Shown: positions 46,254 to 54,373 of the stretch, piece by piece
How the letters are laid out: each line of letters opens with the position of its first letter
Numbering within the stretch: the first letter of the stretch is position 1
NCBI GenBank assembly: GCA_963826795.1
Contig: CAWGYT010000004.1
Location: 496,001 to 560,000 of the forward strand
DNA: 64,000 nt
Reading direction: 5' to 3'
From: CAWGYT01 sp963826795
Lineage (GTDB): Bacteria > Planctomycetota > Planctomycetia > Pirellulales > Pirellulaceae
The notes under the pieces: generated by a model
Databases searched by the model: none
Told to the model about the DNA's origin: nothing
The model's input: only the letters and a program-made list of their open reading frames with translations
Made by a program: the position numbers and the translations under genes

Positions 46254-47495
46254 CTAGCGAATCCGGCGACGCAAGGCGCCAAGGCAACCGAGCATCCCGG
46301 CCAGAATCAACGCCACGCTGGACGGTTCCGGAACCGGCACAACCGCCAGACCTCCCGCGTCGGTGTCGCCCAGCAGGATGAAGGCGCCTCCGGCTAACGA
46401 AGCCGACACCTCGCCCTCGTCACCTCCACCTCGCTCGAAGAACGAGTACTCGACCGCGTACGAACCGGCCGCCAAGGAGATGACCGCGCTGTTGGTATTC
46501 GTGGGACCCTGCAGCACATCCTGGTTGATCACCGTTTCAGCACCGTCGTCGAACACGCCATTTTGGTTCAGGTCCAGCTTCAGGCGACCCCCATCGTCCG
46601 TGTTCGATCGGAACGTATAGTCACCAGCCTGGTCCGCACCGACCACCAGCAAACCTGTGCCAACCACGACGTAATCGTCCGCCGGATCGGGAAGGCCCGG
46701 GACGGGATTTCCGTTGGGGAAGTCCCCGTCGCCTCCCGTGCCGAGGATGTTGAAGACCTGCAGCATTTCGGTGCCCCTCAATGTGCCGGGCGTGTCGATG
46801 ACGGCTTGGGCGTCGGCGAAGTTGTTGATCACCTGGCCCGGCGTCACGACCGATTTGTAGACCGAACCACTCAGCGCACCGCCCGCCAGGGTGAGGCCCT
46901 GCGAGCTATCGCCAATCAAAGCCGTCGGTCCAAAGCCAGCGCCCGTGTCGACTTGATAGAAGAACTCGCCTTCCGCTCCGCCCCCTCGTTCGAACCACAT
47001 CCAATTGAAGTCGATCACATCGCCGGCATTGAGCGCGACGGGGGCACTGGGTGCGTCGTGCGGTCCCGAGAGGACATCGTCGGTGATTAATTGCTGCGAG
47101 GCACCGCCGTTGATGCTGGCCAGCAGCCGCGAGCCGTCGTCCGTGTTCGTTACGAAGACGTAGCTGCCGGTTAGGTCCACGGTCAGCTGCCCCGTGCCGA
47201 CGAACGCGAAATCGTTGTTGTCTCCTGGGGGCAGGCCGACCACCTGTTCACCGAGTCCGAAGGGGCCGCCTGCGTCGCCGTTGTCTTGGGTGTTGGCCAG
47301 AGCGTAGTTGGCCGTCACGGGAAACCCGGCTTCCAAAAACGCGCCGCCGATCAGCGCATCGGCCGTCGCATAGTTCGTGATCTCGCCGGTCGTCGGAGCA
47401 CCCTTATAAGTGCTGACGGTCCACTGAGCATGTGCGGCCGGAACGGCCATCAGGCAGGCCGCAGCGACCAGCCAGAGATAGGAAATTCGTCTCAT
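46254..47495 (-). CDS. Secreted two-domain protein with PEP-CTERM signal
   Basis: 413 residues; signal peptide ends near AVPAAHAQ. Two related PA14-like units follow. The first has FAFVGTGQLTVDLTGSYVFV, TNTDDGSRLLASINGGASQQ and DFNWMWFERGGGAEGEFFYQ; the second has YVVVGTGLLVVGADQAGDYT, RSNTDDGGRLKLDLNQNGVF and VEYSFFERGGGDEGEVSASL. Both carry the N-T-D-D-G calcium loop and F-E-R-G-G-G segment, indicating a duplication. Such domains bind carbohydrate or act as adhesion modules. The C-terminus PVPEPSSVALILAGMLGCLG followed by ALRRRIR is a PEP-CTERM signal. It lies next to the sugar porter and may attach to the same glycan. Confidence 0.8.
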   Translation of the reverse strand: MRRISYLWLVAAACLMAVPAAHAQWTVSTYKGAPTTGEITNYATADALIGGAFLEAGFPVTANYALANTQDNGDAGGPFGLGEQVVGLPPGDNNDFAFVGTGQLTVDLTGSYVFVTNTDDGSRLLASINGGASQQLITDDVLSGPHDAPSAPVALNAGDVIDFNWMWFERGGGAEGEFFYQVDTGAGFGPTALIGDSSQGLTLAGGALSGSVYKSVVTPGQVINNFADAQAVIDTPGTLRGTEMLQVFNILGTGGDGDFPNGNPVPGLPDPADDYVVVGTGLLVVGADQAGDYTFRSNTDDGGRLKLDLNQNGVFDDGAETVINQDVLQGPTNTNSAVISLAAGSYAVEYSFFERGGGDEGEVSASLAGGAFILLGDTDAGGLAVVPVPEPSSVALILAGMLGCLGALRRRIR

Positions 47496-48129
47496 TGGTA
47501 CACCATTTCTGAAGTTCTAGAGTTGCCAGCCTCGTGAGGAATTCGCCAGTCGCCGTTGGAATGAGAACCCTGCGAAACACCGTTCAAGTCGGAACACTGG
47601 GGCGGGCGGAAGTTGGCGGTCAACGCGCAACCGACAAGTTGCGTAACGCTGAGAGCTGTCCGAGCGGCCCGCTCCCCACTCGATCAGATTGAAAAAAACG
47701 CCGTGTCATATTTCGCGCGGTCGCGTTTCGCGAACCGTACGAAGCATGAAACGGCGCTTCTCTTAGCGGTCAGTAGCGTGACCTCGAATCGTCTTCGGTG
47801 ATTAGATCCACCTCGGTCGGCGGAATGCGACAAAGCAAGGCTTTTGGACGAAGGATCCAAATCCGTGTTTCAAATTATCCAGTCGTCTTAAATTGTCAAG
47901 TTTGCGTATTCAGAAAAATCCAAAAAAAAGCTGCTCCGTCTTTTGAACTCACCCGTGAACGGGGAAACTTGCGGATGGGAAACGTTTCTATCAAGCGAAC
48001 CTCGATCGCCCATATCTCCCGGATCGCCCAAATTTACCCGACCAGCGTGCCGACCCTCACCCGCCCGGGTCCCGCGAGCGGGTCCCGGGCGACCTCTCCC
48101 GGCGACGGGAGAGGTAACAAGCCAATGTC
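47496..48129. other. AT-richer intergenic stretch before the IS cluster
   Basis: About 630 bases upstream of the PEP-CTERM gene. A locally AT-rich patch (about 47860-47940) stands out from the otherwise GC-rich DNA. No coding sequence, RNA gene or clear promoter was recognised. From about 48055 the sequence becomes a run of inverted GC-rich words (for example CCCGGG and CTCTCCC/GGGAGAG) leading into the 47-bp repeat. Confidence 0.5.
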
Positions 48130-48257
48130 CCTTCTCCCCTCGCGGGAGAAGGTGGCCGCAGGCCGGATGAGGGGGGCCTTCTCCCCTCGCGGGAGAAGGT
48201 GGCCGCAGGCCGGATGAGGGGGGCCTTCTCCCCAACGCGGGAGAAGGTGGCCGCAGG
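48130..48257. repeat. 47-bp tandem hairpin repeat, third copy split by an IS
   Basis: Units begin CCTTCTCCCCTCGCGGGAGA at 48130, 48177 and 48224. Each contains the inverted repeat CTTCTCCC/GGGAGAAG followed by GGTGGCCGCAGGCCGGATGA and a run of G. The third unit stops after GGCCGCAGG at 48257, where the old insertion element starts, and its remainder (CCGGATGAGGGGG) reappears at 50677, directly after the right end of that element. Confidence 0.9.
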
Positions 48258-48327
48258 CAATCCTGTTCGGCACTCAGGTTGCTCGATAGGTCCGCGTGAG
48301 TGGGATCGGTTGAAAAGGGGTCAGGTC

Positions 48328-49821
48328 CAATAGTGTTCGGCACGGGTTTTGCTAGCCCTGTTTTTTTTGAAGATTGGGCTTGCTGAGCTATCTTCGGATG
48401 CGTCATTGTATAGGGCATGTCAGACAAGTCCACGCAGAAAGAGAAGATCAAAGAGTCGGATATCACCGGGCTCAAATACTTCGCCAAGCTGGCGCCGCTG
48501 CTGGAGCGTTTGCATGACGACGGATGTGAGAGAGATCGAGCGAACCGCCGCACGCTGCATTATGACCAATATTGCATGCTCCTTTTGCTCTATCTCTTCA
48601 ACCCGATTGTTACGTCGTTGCGGGGCATTCAGCAGGCCAGTGAACTGAAGAAGGTGCAGCGTCAGTTGGGTTGCGCCCGTGCCTCGTTAGGGTCCCTTTC
48701 CGAAGCGACAAGTGTCTTCGAGGCGGAACGACTCAAGGAAATCATCGCCGAACTGGGTGAGCAGCTTCAGCCGCTGGCTCACGACCGGCGGCTCGTTGAT
48801 ATCCAACAGACGATTACACTCGTCGATGGCTCGGTGATTGCTGCGTTGCCGAAGATCATGGAGGCCTCCTGGCGCAAAGCCGATTGCGGCAGCGGCTTAG
48901 TGAAGTGGCGACTGCATACGCACTTCGAGTTATTGCGTGGTGTGCCGACTCGCATCGATGTGACACCCAATGGCGGTGGCGCATATGATGAACGAGCGGT
49001 TTTGCAGGCGACGATCGCAAGTGATTGCCTCTACGTGGGGGATCGAGGCTATGCCAAGTTCTCGCTGTTCAACAAGATCGTCTCGGCAAACAGCAGCTAT
49101 GTGTGCCGACTGCGAGACAATAGCGTTTGGGAAACGGTGGAAACGAAATACCGCAACGATGATGCGGCCATCGGCGAAATCATCAGTGAAGAAATCGTGA
49201 CCTTTCCGAAGGCGAGTAACGAGAGCCGTCCCGACCACCGTGTCCGTGTGATCTGTATCCGCATCAATCCTCACACGAGTCGCGGCAAGTACCGCGGTGG
49301 TTCGAGCGGAGTGGACAGTGACGGAATCCTGAGAATCGCCACGAACCTGTTGGATGTCCCGGCCGAAACGATCGCTCTGATATTTTCCAAACGGTGGGCG
49401 ATCGAGATATTTTTCCGCTTTTTCAAGCACATCTTGGGGTGTCGCCACCTCCTGAGCCACGACCAGAACGGCATCGAGATCCAGACGTACTCCGCGATCA
49501 TCGCGTGCATGCTGATCGCCCTCTGGACGGGCAAGAAGCCCACGCTTCGCACCTACGAGATGATCTGCTTCTATTTTTGCGGTCTGGCGGACGACGATGA
49601 GTTGATGAAGCACATCGAAAAACTGAAGTCACAGGACGCATAGGGAGCCTTTACGATCATGCTCTCTATGGCGTTCGCTGCTGCGCACGCGGCACCCACC
49701 ATACGTGATCTTCCCGTCTACTTCCCTCCCAATATCTCTGTGCTCGAGCTCGCCAAACCGTAAAATCTAGCGTCGTCCACGCCAGCCAGCCTGGACGCAA
49801 CGACTGTGCCGAACACTATTG
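48328..49821 (+). mobile_element. Intact IS4-family insertion sequence, 1494 bp
   Basis: Terminal inverted repeats CAATAGTGTTCGGCAC (48328-48343) and its exact complement at 49806-49821 enclose one complete transposase gene. The 9-bp target duplication GGTCAGGTC lies at 48319-48327 and 49822-49830. The inverted repeats differ from those of the old element only at two central bases. Perfect ends, a perfect duplication and an unbroken transposase frame indicate a recent, possibly active insertion. Confidence 0.93.
48417..49643 (+). CDS. IS4-family DDE transposase
   Basis: 408 residues starting at 48417 inside the intact insertion sequence. The DDE triad is visible: Asp137 in TITLVDGSVIAAL, Asp209 in CLYVGDRGYAKFSLF, and Glu330 in FSKRWAIEIFFRFFKHILGC, where E-x6-K (Glu330, Lys337) matches the family's YREK region. 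The N-terminus (KESDITGLKYFAKLAPLLER) is the part also preserved in the remnant at 50459-50555. The frame has no interruption. The product cuts and rejoins the 16-bp element ends to make 9-bp duplications. Confidence 0.93.
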   Translation: MSDKSTQKEKIKESDITGLKYFAKLAPLLERLHDDGCERDRANRRTLHYDQYCMLLLLYLFNPIVTSLRGIQQASELKKVQRQLGCARASLGSLSEATSVFEAERLKEIIAELGEQLQPLAHDRRLVDIQQTITLVDGSVIAALPKIMEASWRKADCGSGLVKWRLHTHFELLRGVPTRIDVTPNGGGAYDERAVLQATIASDCLYVGDRGYAKFSLFNKIVSANSSYVCRLRDNSVWETVETKYRNDDAAIGEIISEEIVTFPKASNESRPDHRVRVICIRINPHTSRGKYRGGSSGVDSDGILRIATNLLDVPAETIALIFSKRWAIEIFFRFFKHILGCRHLLSHDQNGIEIQTYSAIIACMLIALWTGKKPTLRTYEMICFYFCGLADDDELMKHIEKLKSQDA

Positions 49822-49830
49822 GGTCAGGTC

Positions 49831-50458
49831 TCTTTTTCGAGGCGACTTACGGCAAATGCGCAGAAGGCGATGTGAGGGGCATCGAGTGGCGGGTCTGGAG
49901 TTTTCTGGAGTTTTCGTCTTCGTCTTCGTCTTCGTCTAATTCGTCTAATTCGTCTAAGACGGTCTACTTCCGTGCCCTCATCGCCGCCGGTCACGCCTGC
50001 GGCTACCTTGTGCTGCCGAATGACTCTGGAGCCTGTAGACCGTCTTGGACTTGTTTTGTGGAGCCTGTAGACCGTCTTGGACTTGTTGGCTTGGACTTGT
50101 TTTGGACTTGTTCAGACCGTCTCAATCCTGTTTCTTCCGTTGCGTAGCCCCGCTCGCGGAGAGCGGGGGGTGGCGTGGCGTGGATGCGAGGCCTGCATGG
50201 CGAGATCGGCTGGGGGACGGGTTCGCCCCCCGTCTGCGCGACGGGGGCTACGGCGCGACGGGGGCCACGAAGCCAATCTAGGAAGCCAATCTAAGACAGC
50301 CAATCCAATCCAATCTAAGACGGTCTACTTCCGTGCCCTCATCGCCGCCGGTCACGCCTGCGGCTACCTTGTGCTGCCGAATGACTCTGGAGCCTGTAGA
50401 CCGTCTTGGACTTGTTGTGGACTTGTTTTGGACTTGTTGGACTGTCTTGGACTTGTTG
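49831..50458. other. Interior debris of the old IS
   Basis: About 630 bases without a gene. Contents from left to right: the continuation of the dispersed repeat shared with 2312-2397 (to 49900); GTCTTC repeats and GTCTAATTC repeats (about 49915-49957); two copies of a 103-bp sequence (49953-50055 and 50314-50416); GC-rich inverted words around 50147-50168; and repeated GGACTTGTT words (50041-50110 and 50401-50460). Confidence 0.7.
49953..50416. repeat. 103-bp direct duplication (49953-50055 and 50314-50416)
   Basis: The two copies begin TCTAAGACGGTCTACTTCCG and end GACCGTCTTGGACTTGTT with no difference that I can see over 103 bases. Between them lie 258 bases containing a GC-rich inverted repeat. 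Identity over the full length implies that the duplication is recent. Confidence 0.9.
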
Positions 50459-50555
50459 GACTCAGCAGCGGCATCAACTTGTCGAAATACTTAAGCCTTT
50501 GGATGTTCTGTGACGCGATCTTCTTGCCAGCTTTTCGCTTCCGCGGAGACGACAT
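50459..50555 (-). pseudogene. 5' fragment of a related IS transposase
   Basis: From an ATG at 50555 the frame reads MSSPRKRKAGKKIASQNIQR and LKYFDKLMPLLS, similar to the intact transposase N-terminus (KESDITGLKYFAKLAPLLE). After LMPLLS it runs into repeated TCCAACAAG words with no similarity. The fragment lies at the expected distance inside the right inverted repeat of the old element, so it marks that element's own transposase, oriented opposite to the young one. Confidence 0.75.
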
Positions 50556-50706
50556 GGACCGCTTCCTGCCAAAACGACACACCTTGACGCACGGCGCTTT
50601 GAAGGCGCAATTGCCGTGCCAGAGTAAGCGAAAATGAGGCTAGCAAAAAGTGTGCCGAACAGGATTGGGCCACAGGCCGGATGAGGGGGCCCGGCAGATC
50701 GTCGAC

Positions 50707-51216
50707 TCATTTTGCCGCATAGGCCCGCGCTGCGGCGACATAGTGCTCGGCGGCGCGGGCGATCCACGTCCGCTGTTCTTCGGTCGTTGCTCGCACTCGT
50801 TTGCCCGGCAGGCCGAAGACCAGCGAGTTGGGTTCGATGGTCGTTCCCTCAGCGACGACGGCGCCGGCGCCGATGATGCTGCCGGTCCCGATTCGGGCGC
50901 CGTTCAAAATCACCGCTCGCATTCCGATCATCACATCCTGCTCAACGACGGCCCCATGCACGATGGCGGCGTGACCAACCGTGACGCGGTCTCCGATCAC
51001 ACAGGGAAGCCCCGGATCAGCATGCAGCACGCACGCATCCTGGATGTTGGTTGACGAGCCGATTCGGATGGCTTCGGTATCGCCGCGCACGACCGCCCCG
51101 AACCAGACACTGCTATCTTCTCCGATCTGGACATCCCCCAGGACGGTCGCGTTGGGTGCGAGAAAGGCCGAACCCGCGATCAACTCGGGATGAAACTGCG
51201 TGTCGTACTGGCGCAT
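50707..51216 (-). CDS. Gamma-carbonic-anhydrase-like hexapeptide-repeat protein
   Basis: 169 residues starting at 51216. A left-handed beta-helix is read from hexapeptide repeats: FLAPNATVLGDVQIGEDSSV, WFGAVVRGDTEAIRIGSSTN, GDRVTVGHAAIVHGAVVEQD and GTGSIIGAGAVVAEGTTIEP. The pattern DTEAIRIGSSTNIQDACVLH and VTVGHAAIVHG contains the histidines that bind zinc in gamma-class enzymes (CamH/YrdA type). A short C-terminal helix closes the trimer. True carbonic anhydrase activity is uncertain, since many members lack it. It starts near a CTGCTGGG repeat on the right and ends near the old IS on the left. Confidence 0.85.
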   Translation of the reverse strand: MRQYDTQFHPELIAGSAFLAPNATVLGDVQIGEDSSVWFGAVVRGDTEAIRIGSSTNIQDACVLHADPGLPCVIGDRVTVGHAAIVHGAVVEQDVMIGMRAVILNGARIGTGSIIGAGAVVAEGTTIEPNSLVFGLPGKRVRATTEEQRTWIARAAEHYVAAARAYAAK

Positions 51217-51232
51217 CGCGTCGTTCCTGTTC

Positions 51233-51264
51233 CTGCTGGGCTGCTGGGCTGCTGGGCTGCTGGG
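51233..51264. repeat. 8-bp tandem repeat, four copies
   Basis: Four exact copies of CTGCTGGG occupy most of the 58-bp gap between the hexapeptide-repeat gene and the coiled-coil gene, in the 5' leader of the former. Confidence 0.9.
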
Positions 51265-51274
51265 CGGGTAGGGC

Positions 51275-52420
51275 TCACGGTCCCGACACCGATCCGACGA
51301 TTTCCGACGAGACGCCGGCGATGGTGTGCGTCGCTCCGCAATGCTCGCAGGCAGGCAGCAGCGCGTGTCGGGTCTGGCCGCACTCGGCGCATTTCTCGTA
51401 GAGGCTGGTGCCGCAACTGGGACAGGTGTAGGCGGTATCCTCGCTGGGCTCGTGAGACAGGATCGCGTTGCCAATCGAACGGCGTTTCCAAACCGCGAAT
51501 TTCAACGGGCCTCGCCGGATCGGAAAGTTACAGATTGCGCATTTGAACGACTCGTAACTTTCTCGGTATTGCTTCAAGACCACGTCGCGACCGGGTCGAA
51601 CGAGCGAACGCAGCAGATAGAACAGAATGGCGACGACGGCAACCAAGCAAGAAACGATCAAGATGTACTTGAAGTAGCGAGTTGGAAAATGGTCATGCAT
51701 GACAACAAACGTTTTGATCAGCACGGCGATTCCGAACGCATAGACAAACGGTCCCCAGATACCGTGTCGACGCCGAGCGAAAAGGAAGGTTGCCACGAGG
51801 AGCAGCGGTGCGAGGCAGGCGAGTTTCAGGGCGGCCATTCGCAAATTGTGCTGCTGCCAGAGCTCTTGATACTGCTCACGAATCGGCACACGCGCCGTCT
51901 CCAAATCCGAGTTCGATTGCCGTTGCTCCTCCGAAAGCTCATTCAAACGTTCACTCAATGCAACAATGGACTCCGTCAACTGCTGGTCTCGGCGCTGATT
52001 CTCCAAGAACAATTGCTGACTTTCGGCAATCGCCTGCCGCTGTTCGGCCGTCAATTCGGAGGACTGTTCCAGACTGACCCGCTGAATGTCGAGCATCTGA
52101 TTCAGCGTTGTCTGCGAGCTAGTCGTGCTTTCTCGCAACAATCGCTGTCGGGTTCGTTCGTTTTCCAGCGATCGCTGTGTCTCCACGACTTGTTCCTGCA
52201 GCGACCGCGATCGCTGGACCAAACCAGCGTCCAGCTGGCGTTCCTCCAGAGCTTGGTAATCCGGACCGGGAAGGCTACCTAAGTCGCTCATGACGAACCC
52301 GAGCAACCAGTAAATCAACAGTCCCAGCAGGACGCTGAACATGGCGATCAGGAATCGCTGGAACCAAGTACCCCGCGGAGGCCGAGGCACGTCGGAGACG
52401 GAGCGGACCGGGGTCGTCAT
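51275..52420 (-). CDS. Membrane protein: coiled coil plus C-terminal zinc-ribbon pair
   Basis: 381 residues starting at 52420. An N-terminal membrane segment (FLIAMFSVLLGLLIYWLLGF) leads to a coiled coil of about 130 residues rich in Gln, Glu and Arg (QEQVVETQRSLENERTRQRL, SELTAEQRQAIAESQQLFLE). Three more hydrophobic segments follow (LACLAPLLLVATFLFARRR, GPFVYAFGIAVLIKTFVV, ILIVSCLVAVVAILFYLL). The C-terminal 90 residues carry four Cys pairs: FKCAICNFPI, YTCPSCGTSL, EKCAECGQTR and LPACEHCGAT, which look like two zinc ribbons. I do not recognise the family. The arrangement suggests a sensor or scaffold with a cytosolic zinc module. Confidence 0.65.
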   Translation of the reverse strand: MTTPVRSVSDVPRPPRGTWFQRFLIAMFSVLLGLLIYWLLGFVMSDLGSLPGPDYQALEERQLDAGLVQRSRSLQEQVVETQRSLENERTRQRLLRESTTSSQTTLNQMLDIQRVSLEQSSELTAEQRQAIAESQQLFLENQRRDQQLTESIVALSERLNELSEEQRQSNSDLETARVPIREQYQELWQQHNLRMAALKLACLAPLLLVATFLFARRRHGIWGPFVYAFGIAVLIKTFVVMHDHFPTRYFKYILIVSCLVAVVAILFYLLRSLVRPGRDVVLKQYRESYESFKCAICNFPIRRGPLKFAVWKRRSIGNAILSHEPSEDTAYTCPSCGTSLYEKCAECGQTRHALLPACEHCGATHTIAGVSSEIVGSVSGP

Positions 52421-52671
52421 GGCGGTTGGCCTTTCAGGCGATTGTGCGGTCGAATTTGTGGCGAGCCTGTGGCACGCAGCGGAACCGAACTTTGGTCGAA
52501 CGTAACATCGCGTTGGCGGACCGTCCACAGGCCGACGCCTCGCTGCCGGTCGCCGGGCGTCAGTCTCGCGTTCGATGGGATCGACAGGATCAAGCGCACC
52601 GAGTGGCGGGGAGGTTGCTAATCGTCCACAATGGCGAGGTTGTCGCGTTTTTCGATCGTCAAGGTGCTGCC

Positions 52672-54138
52672 ATGAATTTCTTGGATACTGGGATCGGGCG
52701 AGCCTTACGCCAATGGACATTTCTGTGGCTCGGGATCGAAACTTCGCTCGCCGGGGCCTGCATCGCCCTCGCCCAGGACGCTCCGTCACCGGCTGGAGGC
52801 GAAGTGTCGGTTGAGCGGCCCTGCCGGATCCTCGTCCGAGATGCCGAGTCCGGCTGGCCCGTGCCCCTGGTGGAGCTGCGGACGGTGAACCAGCTGCGAT
52901 TCGTATCCGACAACGCGGGGGTCGTGGCGTTTGATGCGCCCGAGCTGATGAATCGCGAAGTCTGGTTCTTCGTGATCGGGCACGGCTATGAAGTGCCTCC
53001 CGATGGCTTTGGTTATCGTGGTGTCCGACTCACGCCCCAGCCCGGCGAGACACTGACGGTACAGGTTCGACGGACGTCGATTGCACGGCGAGTCGGTCGC
53101 TTGACGGGCAGCGGCTTGTTCGCCGAAAGCCGGCGATTCGGTGAGCATGTCGGGTTGGGCGAATCGCCGATCTTGGGATGTGACAGTGTCCAAACGGCCA
53201 CCTATCGCGGCCGCATCTTTTGGGCCTGGGGTGACACGAACGTGGCACGCTATCCGTTGGGAAACTTCCACATGACTGGAGCCACGACCGGGCGGGAACC
53301 CTTCCAATCTTTTCAGCCACCACTGACGCCGGCGTTTGATTACTTCTTGACGGAGCACCAGCAGCCGAAAGGCATTGCGCCGCTCGCCGGGATGGGGCCC
53401 ACCTGGTTAACCGGCTTCATGGCACTGCCCGACCAGCATGGCAGCGAACGCCTGGTCGCATTCTATCGCAAGATCAAACCGCCCCTGGAAACCTATGAAT
53501 GTGGTCTGTGCGTGTGGCATGACGATCGGGAAGTCTTCGAACCGCTCGCAAAGATCTGGCAACAGACCGGTGACGAGCCGGAACCGAAACGAATCCCGAT
53601 TGGCCATCCGGTTCGCTGGGAAGACGAGGCAGGACGCGTGTGGATCCTGTTCGGCGATCCGCTGCCATCCATGCGCTGCCCGGCAACCTTTGAGGCATGG
53701 CAGGATCCGACTACTTGGGAAACCGTGCCAAGGCCCCGGACGTTCCAGTCTGCGGGCGACGGACAACCGGTTCAGCCGCATTCCGGCTCGATCGCCTGGA
53801 ACGCGTTTCGTCAGCGATGGGTTACGGTGTTTATGCAAGCCTTCGGCAAGCCCTCGGCCTTTGGTGAACTCTGGTACGCCGAAGCCACCTCACCGCTCGG
53901 CCCCTGGGGCCCGGCCGTGAAGGTGCTCAGTCATGAAAACTACACGTTCTACAATCCCCAACTGCACCCGGAACTCACCCCTGACGATTCGCCCATCCTG
54001 CTGCTGGAAGGCACCTACACACAGCAGTTTGCCGATCATCCCTTCCCCACGCCGCGGTACGACTACAATCAAATCCTCTACCGTCTTGACCTCGACGATC
54101 CCGGCCTCGCCGCGGCACGGGGGCCGACCCCGCCGTGA
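52672..54138 (+). CDS. Secreted protein with a predicted beta-propeller
   Basis: 488 residues starting at 52672, with export signal FLWLGIETSLAGACIALAQ. An N-terminal beta domain (RILVRDAESGWPVPLVELRT, LTPQPGETLTVQVRRTSIA) resembles a carboxypeptidase-regulatory or transthyretin-like fold. The remainder shows repeated Trp/Gly/Asp-rich blades: TYRGRIFWAWGDTNVARYPL, GPTWLTGFMALPDQHGSERL, GHPVRWEDEAGRVWILFGDP and HSGSIAWNAFRQRWVTVFMQ. That pattern fits five-bladed propellers of DUF4185 or GH43/GH117-like enzymes. Catalytic residues cannot be assigned with confidence. A glycan-processing role is suggested by the neighbouring GH99-like gene. Confidence 0.55.
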   Translation: MNFLDTGIGRALRQWTFLWLGIETSLAGACIALAQDAPSPAGGEVSVERPCRILVRDAESGWPVPLVELRTVNQLRFVSDNAGVVAFDAPELMNREVWFFVIGHGYEVPPDGFGYRGVRLTPQPGETLTVQVRRTSIARRVGRLTGSGLFAESRRFGEHVGLGESPILGCDSVQTATYRGRIFWAWGDTNVARYPLGNFHMTGATTGREPFQSFQPPLTPAFDYFLTEHQQPKGIAPLAGMGPTWLTGFMALPDQHGSERLVAFYRKIKPPLETYECGLCVWHDDREVFEPLAKIWQQTGDEPEPKRIPIGHPVRWEDEAGRVWILFGDPLPSMRCPATFEAWQDPTTWETVPRPRTFQSAGDGQPVQPHSGSIAWNAFRQRWVTVFMQAFGKPSAFGELWYAEATSPLGPWGPAVKVLSHENYTFYNPQLHPELTPDDSPILLLEGTYTQQFADHPFPTPRYDYNQILYRLDLDDPGLAAARGPTPP

Positions 54139-54373
54139 GATTCGAAGCGTGTGCGGCGCGACACGCAACCATTGGCGGCGGCGGTTCGCCAAAGCAAGGA
54201 CGATTCACGGAAGCGACTTGCGAAGGAATTTTGGCGCACCTGGCTGGATGCGCGGCCGGCACACGACTGTCTAACGCCTACCCGTCCTGTCGCGGCCAGA
54301 ACCGCCGCTCGAAGTCGTGTCGCGGCGAGAACCGCCGCTCAATGTCTCACGATGACAACGGCCACGGGAACCC

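Larger units (their letters stand above)
48258..50667. mobile_element. Old, decayed IS of the same family, host to a nested insertion
   Basis: CAATCCTGTTCGGCAC at 48258-48273 and its exact reverse complement at 50652-50667 form perfect 16-bp terminal inverted repeats. Flanks are GGCCGCAGG (48249-48257) and GGCCACAGG (50668-50676), a 9-bp target duplication with one substitution. Inside are the younger insertion sequence (48328-49821), a 103-bp duplication, several short tandem repeats and the first 32 codons of a related transposase on the minus strand. Without the younger insertion and its duplication about 907 bases remain, too few for an intact element, so it cannot move on its own. Confidence 0.85.

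Noticed and set aside
50147..50168. GC-rich inverted repeat considered as a terminator
   Set aside because: No gene ends nearby and it lies in repeat-rich IS debris.
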